A stretch of 64,000 nt of DNA from Moritella yayanosii (GTDB taxonomy: Bacteria; Pseudomonadota; Gammaproteobacteria; Enterobacterales; Moritellaceae). Positions 10,583-19,342 of the stretch are shown here, piece after piece (the first letter of the stretch is position 1; the number at the start of each line of letters is the position of its first letter). A program made the position numbers and the translations under genes. Below the pieces are notes generated by a model. That model made no database searches. It was not told the origin of the DNA and saw nothing but the letters and a program-made list of their open reading frames with translations. Where the stretch lies: NCBI RefSeq assembly GCF_900465055.1, contig NZ_LS483250.1, forward strand, positions 496,001-560,000, given 5' to 3'.

Positions 10583-11755
10583 CTACGCTCCGGACTCATT
10601 AAACAGTTCTCGTCCTATCAATATACGGCGCATTTCTGATGTGCCGGCGCCAATCTCATAGAGTTTGGCATCTCGGAGCAAGCGACCTGCTGGGTATTCG
10701 TTACTGTACCCATTGCCGCCCAATAATTGGATCGTATCCAGTGCCATTTTTGTCGCCAGTTCGGCGCTGTATAAGATCACTCCGGCACAATCCTTACGGC
10801 TGGCGTCACTGTTGTCACAAGCGCGCGCAACCGTATAGGTATAACATTTAGCAGCGTTCATCTGACTATACATATCGGCGATTTTGGCTTGCACAAGTTG
10901 AAATTCACCAATGGCTTTACCGAACTGCTTACGCTGGTGGATATAAGGGACGACCAGATCCATGCAGGCATCCATGATCCCCAGTGGTCCGCCGGTTAGC
11001 ACAAGGCGTTCGTAATCAAGCCCGCTCATGAGTACTTGCACGCCGTGATTGAGCGTGCCAAGGATGTTGGTTTTTGGTACTCGGCAGTGTTGAAATACTA
11101 ACTCGCAAGTATTGGAACCGCGCATACCTAGCTTATCGAGCTTTTGCGCTTGGCTAAATCCAGAAAAACCACGTTCAACGATAAAAGCGGTAATACCGTG
11201 GCTGTTTAATTCCGGTGCGGTTTTGGCATAAACAATATAGGTGCTGGCTTCGGGACCATTGGTGATCCACATTTTATTGCCGTTGAGTACATAGTCGTCA
11301 CCGTCTAATACCGCACTTAATTTCATTGAAACCACGTCAGAACCAGCGTTGGGTTCAGTCATGGCGAGTGCTCCTACGTGTTCGCCACTAATGAGCTTGG
11401 GCAGGTATTGCTGTTTTTGTTGTGCGTTACCATGTCGATAAATTTGATTAACACACAGATTTGAATGTGCGCCATAACTGAGTCCAACCGAGGCCGAAGC
11501 ACGACTTATTTCTTGCATCGCAATGACATGAGCGAGGTAACTCATATTAACTCCGCCATATTCTTCGCTGATGGTGATGCCTAATAATCCCATGTCACCG
11601 AATTTTTTCCACATATCCGCAGGAAACAAATTGTCACGGTCTATTTGCGCCGCGCGTGGTGCTATTTCGTCACAGGCAAAGGCGGTAACACTGTCGCGTA
11701 GTAGATCGATGGTTTCACCAAGGGCGAAGTTTAATGACGAGTAGGCGTTTGGCAT
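10583..11755 (-). CDS. liuA: Isovaleryl-CoA dehydrogenase
   Basis: 390 residues from the ATG at 11755, which has AGGA 6 bases upstream; an in-frame ATG 12 codons earlier lacks a ribosome site. It is an FAD acyl-CoA dehydrogenase that oxidises isovaleryl-CoA to 3-methylcrotonyl-CoA and passes electrons to ETF. Motifs: [13 protein letters not shown] and [10 protein letters not shown] (FAD contact), [12 protein letters not shown], and the C-terminal [20 protein letters not shown] and [14 protein letters not shown]. The catalytic glutamate of isovaleryl-CoA dehydrogenases sits in an internal helix (here in [10 protein letters not shown]) rather than near the C-terminus, and that segment is conserved. 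First gene of the liu operon. The regulator gene liuR, usual directly upstream in Shewanella-type clusters, is not next to it. Confidence 0.93.
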   Translation of the reverse strand: MPNAYSSLNFALGETIDLLRDSVTAFACDEIAPRAAQIDRDNLFPADMWKKFGDMGLLGITISEEYGGVNMSYLAHVIAMQEISRASASVGLSYGAHSNLCVNQIYRHGNAQQKQQYLPKLISGEHVGALAMTEPNAGSDVVSMKLSAVLDGDDYVLNGNKMWITNGPEASTYIVYAKTAPELNSHGITAFIVERGFSGFSQAQKLDKLGMRGSNTCELVFQHCRVPKTNILGTLNHGVQVLMSGLDYERLVLTGGPLGIMDACMDLVVPYIHQRKQFGKAIGEFQLVQAKIADMYSQMNAAKCYTYTVARACDNSDASRKDCAGVILYSAELATKMALDTIQLLGGNGYSNEYPAGRLLRDAKLYEIGAGTSEMRRILIGRELFNESGA

Positions 11756-11941
11756 TGGCGTTCCTATTCTGGTTGTTAAGTGAACCGTCATGTCAGCTAG
11801 TTTTTGTTAAGTGATTCGGTAAATTAATCTTGGCTTTCATTCATTTGAGTATGGTAGTTAACGACTGGGTTGCCAATTTGAATATCCTTTCCTTTCGGTT
11901 TGCTGATGTAGGGATCCAATTCTTATTTGGTGATTTAGCGA

Positions 11942-12027
11942 CGGGAGGATTTATTTTTGCGATCCGCGTATTACTGTTTTAATGTTCTAGATTGTGTTTA
12001 TTTTATGCTATTTCCTGTATCCTCCCG
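11942..12027. repeat. Separated 9-bp inverted repeat in the liuA/chemoreceptor divergent region
   Basis: CGGGAGGAT (11942-11950) and its exact complement ATCCTCCCG (12019-12027) stand 68 bases apart in the 339-bp region between the divergent liuA and chemoreceptor genes. No gene is visible in the region. The spacing suggests paired operator arms or a long hairpin rather than a terminator. Promoters for both flanking genes must lie here, but I could not place them with confidence. Confidence 0.45.
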
Positions 12028-12094
12028 CCTTTAATTAAACCTAACAAAAATTGATTTAATCAAATTTATTTTAATGTAATAGAAAGGTAATCCG

Positions 12095-14230
12095 TTGAGC
12101 GTTTATAAACAAATCTCCTTAAGAAGTAAGCTACTTATCACTAGCTTTGCAATTATTGTGTTAATGGTGCTATTTATGACTATTAATCTGGGTAATTCGT
12201 TAGCAAGAATGAATAAGGATATTGTTGATAGAACTTCGATGGCGATGGATGAGCAAGTGATTGCCAGACTTAAATCGGAAGCAGATAGCTTTGCGCAAGA
12301 AGTCAGTGGTTTTATGAATGAATCTTACAAAACACCACTCATCGTCAGCAACATAATTCAACAGAGTATGCTGGATGGCAATCAAGCCTTTAATCGCCAA
12401 CTAATGAGTCAATTAGTTGGTTCTGGCCTGGCTGAAAATAATAATTTAAGTTCGATGTATGTGCAGTTTGAAAAAAATGGTTACGATCAAAATGACCACT
12501 TATACTTGAACTCTGAGGCCTTACACAGTGTACCGAAAACGGGTAGCCTAGAAATCTATTGGTTCAGGGAGTCTGCAAATACCTTAAGCCAAGAACAAGT
12601 TGAAGATCCGAACGAGAAATATATCGATACTAAAAATGAATTTGGTATTCGTGAAGCAGAGTGGTTTCTTTGCTCGAAGGAGTCTTTACAACCTTGTGTG
12701 ATGGAACCTTACCTTGCTGAAATCACCAAGGGAAATTCAGAAATGATGACCAGTTTGACGGTGCCTGTGATCAATAATGGTCAGTTTAAAGGCCTTGTTG
12801 GGGTCGATCTGAATTTACCTGTCTTTAGTAAGATGACGACAGATCTGAGCCGAAAATTGTATGATGGTAAAAGCAAAGTCACGCTATTGAGTTCGTTAGG
12901 ACTGATAGTGAGTTCGAGTCATTATCAAAACAAATTAGGCCGCCCCTTAAAAGAAGCCCACAGTGATTTTGATGGTCGATTATTAACCCTGTATAAATCG
13001 GGTGGTTTTTTAGAAAAAAATGGCATTTATTACGTCAGTTTACCGATCTCGATTGCAGCAGTTAACACCACTTGGTCAATATTAATTGAAGTGCCTAAAA
13101 GTGTGGCCTTGTCAGCTCGTGATGAGTTGACAGAGTTAATTGATACCATTGTGGCATCTATCGTTACTCAGCAGATCGTAATTGCCTTAGTCTCATCTGT
13201 GTTCGCGTTATTGGTTATGTATGCGCTAGTTGCATCAATTGTTAAACCTATCTATATGTTAAATACTGCGATTAAACGTTTGGCCAGTGCTGATGGTGAT
13301 TTAACTCAGGAAATCAACATCGATACGCACCAAGAGCTGATTGAGTTAAGCGATAGCGTTAATCAATTTATGTATAAATTGCGGGTAATGATTGATTCGT
13401 TAAAGTCGGTCAACAGCAAGGCGCAGAGTTTGTCGAAAGACGCGATGGTTATCAGCGATAATACTCGTCAAGCAACGGTATCGCAGCAGGCAGAGATAAT
13501 CAGTGTTGTTACCGCGACTAATGAAATGTCGACGGCTGCGCACGAGGTATCTCGATTTGCCTCTGACGCTGCGGATAATACCGCTAAAGTACGTGATGAA
13601 ATTAGAGGCTCAAGCCTGTTATTAGCTGACTCGGTTACTATGGTTAAATCATTGACCGAAGACATGCAAGCCGCGAAGGTTTCTATTTCAGAGGTGGCTT
13701 CTCGCAGTGACGATATCAATAAGATCATTGATGTGATCCGCGCGATTGCACAGCAAACTAATCTATTGGCACTGAATGCTGCAATTGAAGCGGCTCGCGC
13801 CGGTGAGCAAGGCCGTGGATTTGCGGTTGTCGCGGATGAAGTACGTAGCTTGGCGTCTAAAACTTATGCATCAACGGAAGAAATCAATAATATGATTAAT
13901 GCCTTGCAGCTTGGGGTTAACTCATCGGTGACGATTATTGAGCAAGGCGCGGATAAAGCCAAACAAACCATGCTAAAAACGCAATCGTCTTATGATTCAT
14001 TACATACCGCGTTACTGGATGTTGATCTGATCAGTGACGGCATTACCCATGTCGCGACCGCCGCGAGGGAACAGAAAGTGGTCAATGAAGATATTAATCG
14101 CAATTTGACTTCGATTGGTGATGAGTCTTCAGCACTGGCAACAATGGCTGAAAACAGTGCGGAGTTAAGCGATAAACTGCAAGTTGAAATGAACGCAGTA
14201 GCAAATCAGTTAGCGTTATTGAAAACATAA
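12095..14230 (+). CDS. Methyl-accepting chemotaxis protein with large periplasmic sensor domain
   Basis: 711 residues from a TTG start with AGAAAGG 7 bases upstream. Layout: membrane helix 1 at about 13-31, a roughly 320-residue periplasmic domain (the size of a double Cache sensor), helix 2 at about 355-378, HAMP at about 380-430, then the cytoplasmic signalling rod. The invariant hairpin tip ([20 protein letters not shown], then [17 protein letters not shown]) lies at about 548-588. The receptor would pass ligand binding to CheA/CheW. The C-terminus has no pentapeptide tether. It is monocistronic, followed by a terminator. The ligand is unknown; divergence from the liu operon does not prove that it senses leucine-related compounds. 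Confidence 0.92.
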   Translation: MSVYKQISLRSKLLITSFAIIVLMVLFMTINLGNSLARMNKDIVDRTSMAMDEQVIARLKSEADSFAQEVSGFMNESYKTPLIVSNIIQQSMLDGNQAFNRQLMSQLVGSGLAENNNLSSMYVQFEKNGYDQNDHLYLNSEALHSVPKTGSLEIYWFRESANTLSQEQVEDPNEKYIDTKNEFGIREAEWFLCSKESLQPCVMEPYLAEITKGNSEMMTSLTVPVINNGQFKGLVGVDLNLPVFSKMTTDLSRKLYDGKSKVTLLSSLGLIVSSSHYQNKLGRPLKEAHSDFDGRLLTLYKSGGFLEKNGIYYVSLPISIAAVNTTWSILIEVPKSVALSARDELTELIDTIVASIVTQQIVIALVSSVFALLVMYALVASIVKPIYMLNTAIKRLASADGDLTQEINIDTHQELIELSDSVNQFMYKLRVMIDSLKSVNSKAQSLSKDAMVISDNTRQATVSQQAEIISVVTATNEMSTAAHEVSRFASDAADNTAKVRDEIRGSSLLLADSVTMVKSLTEDMQAAKVSISEVASRSDDINKIIDVIRAIAQQTNLLALNAAIEAARAGEQGRGFAVVADEVRSLASKTYASTEEINNMINALQLGVNSSVTIIEQGADKAKQTMLKTQSSYDSLHTALLDVDLISDGITHVATAAREQKVVNEDINRNLTSIGDESSALATMAENSAELSDKLQVEMNAVANQLALLKT

Positions 14231-14284
14231 TTTTTGGTTATGGATTGTGTTGTTGCAATAACAGCGCACATCGGATTTGAACAC

Positions 14285-14327
14285 AAAAAGGCACACTTTA
14301 ACATTTTGGTTGGAGTGAGCCTTTTTT
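14285..14327. terminator. Bidirectional terminator between the chemoreceptor and ugpC
   Basis: AAAAGGC-A-CACT pairs with AGTG-A-GCCTTTT around a 16-nt loop, with A-run and T-run on either side, so it can work as a Rho-independent terminator on both strands for these convergent genes. Confidence 0.75.
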
Positions 14328-14368
14328 ATGATTGCTGTTTTAGCATTACAGGTTTATAAAGTGAGTGC

Positions 14369-15460
14369 TTAACTTGCTTGTGCTAGCGAGTCGGTAGCGT
14401 TGTTATTGGTAAGCAGGCGTTTACCGTCTTTATCAAACAGGTGTAAATGTTGTTTTGCGACATTTAGCGTTAAGACTTCCTTAGTTGGGAAGTGCCGCTC
14501 GGGTGTTAACGCAGTAAATATTTTTTCATTCACTAAGCCATGCACCAGTTGATTAGGCCCTAAAGGCTCAACCGCTTGTACCGTTAATGAAAAACTTAAG
14601 CCTGAATTTGAAACCTCGAGTAGCGCATGTTCAGGTCTAATACCTAACTGGATCTTCTGCGCAGGTAAATGCGCATACTCAGCGAGGAATAAGCGTTGAT
14701 GTTCAAAATTTATCACGCCATCAGCAATTTCAGCTGGATGAAAATTCATCGCGGGACTGCCAATAAAACTGGCGACAAAGGTACTTGCAGGCTGGTGATA
14801 GACTTCTGCAGGTGTACCTACTTGTTCAATTTCGCCTTGATTCAATACAATAATACGGTCTGCTAATGTCATGGCCTCAACTTGGTCGTGGGTAACATAA
14901 ACACTCGTCACCGCTAATTCACGTTGTAGTTTCTTGATTTCTAAACGCATGTGCGCACGCAATGACGCATCGAGGTTCGACAGTGGCTCATCAAATAAGA
15001 ACAATTGTGGTTCGCGGACAATCGCTCGACCCATCGCCACACGCTGGCGTTGACCACCAGATAATTGAGCGGGTTTACGATCTAAATAATCGGTTATTTT
15101 CAGTGTTTCTGCGACTTTTTCAATTTTTGACTCGATGGTATTTCTATCAACACCGCGGTTCTTCAAACCATAGGCTAAGTTTTCATATACCGTCATGTGC
15201 GGATATAGCGCGTAGTTTTGAAATACCATGGCAATATCGCGGCTTGCTGGTGTTTCAGTATCAATACGACGATTATTCAGCTCTATCTTGCCACTTGTGA
15301 TTGATTCTAAACCGGCGATAGAGCGTAATATAGATGATTTACCACACCCTGATGGGCCCACTAATACAATGAATTCACCTTGTTTAATATCGACTGAAAT
15401 CCCTTTTATTGCTTGGTGGCCGTTGTCATAAGTTTTAACTAAATTTTTAAGTACTAACAT
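14369..15460 (-). CDS. ugpC: sn-Glycerol-3-phosphate ABC transporter, ATP-binding protein
   Basis: 363 residues; MalK/UgpC-type ATPase. Walker A GPSGCGKS at 35-42, signature LSGGQ at 133-137, Walker B LFLFDEPLSNLD at 153-164, and the switch histidine in YVTHDQ. The nucleotide-binding domain is followed by the C-terminal OB-fold (TOBE) regulatory region with GIRPEH. It powers import by the UgpA/UgpE permease pair encoded upstream on the same strand. Last gene of ugpBAEC; ugpQ (glycerophosphodiesterase), which ends the E. coli operon, is absent. Confidence 0.92.
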   Translation of the reverse strand: MLVLKNLVKTYDNGHQAIKGISVDIKQGEFIVLVGPSGCGKSSILRSIAGLESITSGKIELNNRRIDTETPASRDIAMVFQNYALYPHMTVYENLAYGLKNRGVDRNTIESKIEKVAETLKITDYLDRKPAQLSGGQRQRVAMGRAIVREPQLFLFDEPLSNLDASLRAHMRLEIKKLQRELAVTSVYVTHDQVEAMTLADRIIVLNQGEIEQVGTPAEVYHQPASTFVASFIGSPAMNFHPAEIADGVINFEHQRLFLAEYAHLPAQKIQLGIRPEHALLEVSNSGLSFSLTVQAVEPLGPNQLVHGLVNEKIFTALTPERHFPTKEVLTLNVAKQHLHLFDKDGKRLLTNNNATDSLAQAS

Positions 15461-15536
15461 ATTCTATCTCTTTACAAATTTGCTGTGGCGATACTGTTGA
15501 CTGTGCATTTTTTATGAGCACAATATACAACTATGA

Positions 15537-16382
15537 CTACTTTTCTGTTTCAACAAGGCCTTGAACAAACCAACGTTGGAAAATGATGATGACTAAAATA
15601 GGTGGCAGCATGGCGAAGATAACTAACGCAAACGCTTGATCATAACGTGGTTGACTGCTTTGGCTAATGTCGCTCAGTAGTTGCTTAATACCCATGACGA
15701 TGGTGTTATAGCTTTCATCTGTGGTCATCATCATTGGCCATAAATATTGATTCCAACCGACCACAAACATAATGATGAAAATAGCGGCGATCATGGTTTT
15801 TGATAACGGTAATAAAATATCAATAAAGAAGCGGACCGGGCCAGCATTATCGAGTTGTGCCGCTTCCAATAGTTCATTCGGAATGGTGCGGAAAAACTGA
15901 CGGAAGAAGAAGGTTGCCGTTGCCGATGCAATTAATGGCAAGATTAATCCAGAAAAGCTGTTTAACATGCCCAATTTAGCGACAACTTCATAAGAGGGGA
16001 TGATCCGAACCTCAAGCGGCAGTAGTAGGGTGACAAAAATAAGCCAGAACCAAAATGATGCAAACGGCATGCGGAAGTAAACGAGTGCGTAAGCGGCCAT
16101 CATTGAAATGATGATCTTGCCGATAGCAAAACCAAGGCCCATGATCATCGAGTTGATGATCATAGATTTTGCGTTAACATCGCTGCTAAAGCCGAGACTC
16201 TTGTTCCATACTTCACTGTAAACAGTGGTGAAGTTACCACCCGGTAACCACTGTAATCCATCACTGATGATGGTATTTGGATTGTGTGTCGAACTGGCAA
16301 ATATTAGCCAGATAGGTATGATCATAAAGAGTGCGCCGATAATCAGGACCGCATGATCTAACCATTGATTTTTTTTCATCAT
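15537..16382 (-). CDS. ugpE: sn-Glycerol-3-phosphate ABC transporter permease UgpE
   Basis: About 281 residues from the ATG at 16382, preceded by GAGA 5 bases upstream; the open frame extends 16 codons further without a ribosome site. Six membrane helices are expected. The match to E. coli UgpE is strong: LPLEVRIIPSYEV, ASATATFFFRQFF, the EAA loop ELLEAAQLDNAGPVRFFIDI, and GWNQYLWPMM are nearly superimposable on the family. It pairs with UgpA to form the inner-membrane channel. It sits between ugpA and ugpC on the same strand. Confidence 0.92.
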   Translation of the reverse strand: MMKKNQWLDHAVLIIGALFMIIPIWLIFASSTHNPNTIISDGLQWLPGGNFTTVYSEVWNKSLGFSSDVNAKSMIINSMIMGLGFAIGKIIISMMAAYALVYFRMPFASFWFWLIFVTLLLPLEVRIIPSYEVVAKLGMLNSFSGLILPLIASATATFFFRQFFRTIPNELLEAAQLDNAGPVRFFIDILLPLSKTMIAAIFIIMFVVGWNQYLWPMMMTTDESYNTIVMGIKQLLSDISQSSQPRYDQAFALVIFAMLPPILVIIIFQRWFVQGLVETEK

Positions 16383-16439
16383 AAAATTCTCAAAGTTGTA
16401 ATGATTGGCTGCGATTAACGTTGTAACCACAGACTGCGA

Positions 16440-17321
16440 TTAATAGTGCACCCGTTTTTCGATAAACTTAAATTGCATCCAAGTTAATGCCAATACTAAA
16501 ACCAGTAACACCACTGATTGCGCCGCACTGCCACCCAAGTCTGTACCAATAAAACCATCACGGTAAATTTTATACACCAGTGATGTTGTTCCGCCGCCAG
16601 GTCCACCAGACGTCAAGGTATCGATAACCCCGAAGGTATCAAAAAAGGCATAGGTCAAGTTGATGACTAATAAGAAAAAGCCCGTTGGCGCAAGCAGTGG
16701 GAAGGTGATCGTCCAGAATCGGCGGTGATCACTTTCGCAATCCAACATTGCAGCTTCATTCACCGCAAATGAAATTGACTGTAAACCCGCTAAGAAGTAG
16801 ATGAAGTTGACTGAAATTTGTTTCCATACCGAGACTAAAACTAACACTAACGTCGCGTCAAAAGGATTGGTATATAAGCTAAAATCCCAACCGAGGCTGG
16901 CGAAAATTTCGGTGAATACGCCGATATGTGGATTAAAGATAAAACCACCCATAATGCCTGCCACGGCGGGTGCTATTGCATAAACCCAAGTTAAGGTGAT
17001 TTTATATGCACTTTTACCATGTAAGATATTGTTGGCTTTAACGGCGAGCAGCAGGGCAAGGGCTAAAGATAAAAACGATACTACTATTGCAAAACCGAGA
17101 GTGAAAAACACTGATTTTAAGTATTCAGCGGAATTAAAAATGATGCTGTAGTTTTCTAATCCGACAAACGTAGATGACAGCCCCCAAGGGTCTTCTAACA
17201 TAAACGAGAGGTAAACGGCTTCCGCTGCTGGATAGAAAAAAAACACCGCGATAATTGCAATTTGTGGTACTAAAAGAATATAAGGCAATGCTGAATGGGT
17301 AAATTGTTGGCGTTGTTCCAC
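16440..17321 (-). CDS. ugpA: sn-Glycerol-3-phosphate ABC transporter permease UgpA
   Basis: About 293 residues from a GTG at 17321, with AGG 9 bases upstream, which gives an N-terminus aligning with E. coli UgpA (short head, then LPYILLVPQ). The frame stays open to 17381 but the ATG codons there have no ribosome site. Conserved stretches are VGLENY, SVWKQISVNFIYF, the EAA loop NEAAMLDCESDHRRFW, NLTYAFFDTFGVIDTLTSGG and the C-terminal GSAAQSVVL. The EAA loop carries CESDHRR where the family has the glycine-containing DGAGPIRR, which would be worth noting if the importer proves inactive. Confidence 0.9.
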   Translation of the reverse strand: MEQRQQFTHSALPYILLVPQIAIIAVFFFYPAAEAVYLSFMLEDPWGLSSTFVGLENYSIIFNSAEYLKSVFFTLGFAIVVSFLSLALALLLAVKANNILHGKSAYKITLTWVYAIAPAVAGIMGGFIFNPHIGVFTEIFASLGWDFSLYTNPFDATLVLVLVSVWKQISVNFIYFLAGLQSISFAVNEAAMLDCESDHRRFWTITFPLLAPTGFFLLVINLTYAFFDTFGVIDTLTSGGPGGGTTSLVYKIYRDGFIGTDLGGSAAQSVVLLVLVLALTWMQFKFIEKRVHY

Positions 17322-17394
17322 AATAAAAAACCTAATGAATTGAAGTAATAAATTAGCTGTGGCGCACGTCATGTGAACCACAGTCAGTAATAGG

Positions 17395-18687
17395 CTATCG
17401 CACAGTTCGAGCGTAACGATTTAAGATAACCTGACTTTCCTTATCGATGTTGTTAAGCGCATCCTCTACCGACGTGCGGTTAGCAAAAATGTTATCAAAC
17501 TCACGATGCATGACTTCTTGGATTTGTGAGTAGAAACCTAAACGATAACCTCGCGTCCATTCGCCACCCGGTAAGCTTAATTGTTTGATACCTACTTCTG
17601 CATCAGGTTGTTCTTTGTAGTAACCAGATTGCTTAGTTAGCTGGTAAGCGGCTTTGGTTACTGTTACGTAACCCGTTGATTTATGCCAGAACATTTGTGT
17701 TTCAGGACTGGTTAAGAAACTAAAGAATGCGGCAACAGCCTGCTGCTCTTTTTTCGGTTTACCATCAATGGCGAATAAGGCGGCACCACCAATAAAGGTA
17801 CGACCGGCTTTCTCATTTATTGATTTCCAGTACGGCAGGTAGGTTGTGCCTAAATTAAAATCAACGCGATTTCGTAAACCACCAAATGAGCCTGATGAAC
17901 CCATCCACATGGCTACTTGTTCTTTTTCAAATGGTGTTTGGTTGGCGTTCCAATCCGAACCGTAATACTTGTAATAACCTTTGTCAGACCAGTCTTTTAG
18001 CTTGTTAAAGTGCATCTTCATATCGGGCGTATTGATCATGATCTTGGTGGCTGGTGCATCAAAGCCATTATTCTTATCGGCAACCGGTAAGTTATGACGT
18101 GACTTGAAGTTTTCGAACATGATCCAAGGTGTCAGCGATTGTGAGAAAGTTGCATAGCCTTGTGCTTTTAGCTTCTTCGCGACTTGTTCCATGTCTTCAT
18201 AAGTCTTAGGTGCGTCAACACCAACTTTATCGAGAATGTTTTTGTTGTAATACAGAACCGGTGTGGAACTGTTGAAAGGCATGCCAATCATTTTCCCGTT
18301 ACTGTCAGCATAAAAATCACGTACGCCAGCAATATAGTCTTGATTGTTAAATGCATAACCTGATTCAACGAGGATATCTTGCACCGGTTTAGCGACACCG
18401 GGAGCATTAATTATCGTTGCTGCACCGACGTCGGCAACTTGTAGTATGTTTGGTGCTTGATCGGCTCGGTAGGCAGCAATACCTGCTGTCAGCGTTTCAA
18501 CGTATGAACCTTTAAATACCGGTGTAATTTTGTATTCATCTTGTGAAGCATTAAAATCACGAGCAATAGTATTGACTGTTTCACCCAGTTGGCCACTCAT
18601 CGCGTGCCACCAAGTAATGTCTGTTGCAGCCATCGTTGTACTTGATAGTAGTGAAGCAAGAACACCTGTTATCAATTGCTTTTTCAT
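17395..18687 (-). CDS. ugpB: sn-Glycerol-3-phosphate-binding periplasmic protein
   Basis: 430 residues; extracellular solute-binding family 1. A signal peptide of about 20 residues ends at TTMA, and the mature protein begins ATDITWWHAMSG, as in UgpB. Further matches are GSYVETLTAGIAAYRA, QVADVGAATI, PFNSSTPVLYYNKN and the C-terminal GYRLGFYSQIQEVM. It delivers glycerol-3-phosphate or glycerophosphodiesters to UgpAEC. First gene of ugpBAEC. A search of the upstream region for a PhoB box gave only an isolated CTGTCAT half-site, so phosphate control is not demonstrated. Confidence 0.92.
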   Translation of the reverse strand: MKKQLITGVLASLLSSTTMAATDITWWHAMSGQLGETVNTIARDFNASQDEYKITPVFKGSYVETLTAGIAAYRADQAPNILQVADVGAATIINAPGVAKPVQDILVESGYAFNNQDYIAGVRDFYADSNGKMIGMPFNSSTPVLYYNKNILDKVGVDAPKTYEDMEQVAKKLKAQGYATFSQSLTPWIMFENFKSRHNLPVADKNNGFDAPATKIMINTPDMKMHFNKLKDWSDKGYYKYYGSDWNANQTPFEKEQVAMWMGSSGSFGGLRNRVDFNLGTTYLPYWKSINEKAGRTFIGGAALFAIDGKPKKEQQAVAAFFSFLTSPETQMFWHKSTGYVTVTKAAYQLTKQSGYYKEQPDAEVGIKQLSLPGGEWTRGYRLGFYSQIQEVMHREFDNIFANRTSVEDALNNIDKESQVILNRYARTVR

Positions 18688-18816
18688 CTCAATCCTTAAT
18701 GATTTGGTTGTTATTCACAGTAAATGTGCTGCTTATAATAGGGCCGGATGATGACAGTAATGTTTCACTTTTGTTGTGGTAAAGTTAAAGTTAAGTCATC
18801 AATATGGAGTTGTAAT

Positions 18817-19139
18817 ATGTTTGGAGTAACAGAACTGTGGTTATTTGTGCGGGCTCTGTAGGCGCCTTTGGTATTGGTGCAGGCACTTTAGTGCATGTAT
18901 TTGCCGCCGCGTTTGGTTTATCCGCTATGGCGTTTACAGTGGTTAAGGTGATTGGTTGTATCTATCTGTTGTACCACAATTCATTGCGATGGATTACCCA
19001 CATAAAGCGATGTCATTTATCTTCATCCATTGGCGGCAAGCTTAAACATAATCAACGTTTGACTACTTATCTGACCAAGTTCACGGGTGCTTTATTCCTA
19101 TTTTTTGGTATCAAATTAGCGTTAAGTAAACAAAGTTAG
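18817..19139 (+). pseudogene. LysE/RhtB-family exporter remnant
   Basis: The ATG at 18817 has GGAG 7 bases upstream and starts MFGVTELWLFV, the usual start of this amino-acid/homoserine-lactone exporter family, but meets a stop after 14 codons. Reading in another frame gives VGAFGIGAGTLVHVFAAAFGLS and TVVKVIGCIYLLY, the family's second helix region, then a jump to the C-terminal FTGALFLFFGIKLALSK. The N-terminal ITPGPD motif and the middle of the protein (about 80 residues) are missing. A roughly 100-codon open frame survives but is too short to be a working six-helix exporter. Confidence 0.8.
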
Positions 19140-19153
19140 ACTCATCATCAATT

Positions 19154-19180
19154 ATGGGGGGTGTTTCAGCCCTCCATTTT
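19154..19180 (+). terminator. Terminator after the LysE-type remnant
   Basis: ATGGGGGG pairs with CCCTCCAT (one G-T pair) around an 8-nt loop and is followed by TTT. It lies 15 bases past the remnant's stop codon and is probably a leftover of the intact gene. Confidence 0.55.
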
Positions 19181-19275
19181 AAACGCTAATAACCACGATT
19201 TCCCCGAATTTAAACACTATTAATATTGCCACTCTCATTGTAACCGACTAAAAACTTACAAACGCTTACAAAAAT

Positions 19276-19298
19276 CAATTGATAATGATTATCAATTG
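19276..19298 (+). promoter_or_regulatory. Fur box upstream of the TonB-dependent receptor
   Basis: A perfect 23-bp palindrome with 11-bp arms (CAATTGATAAT and its complement around a central G). It contains GATAATGATTATC, very close to the Fur operator consensus. It ends 44 bases before the receptor's ATG, where Fur-iron would block transcription in iron-replete cells. Confidence 0.85.
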
Positions 19299-19342
19299 CA
19301 TTTGAATTTGTTTAAAATGCGCATTTACAACCTTACAGATAA

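Noticed and set aside
18690-18800. PhoB box upstream of ugpB
   Set aside because: Only one CTGTCAT half-site was found; the required paired half-sites are missing.
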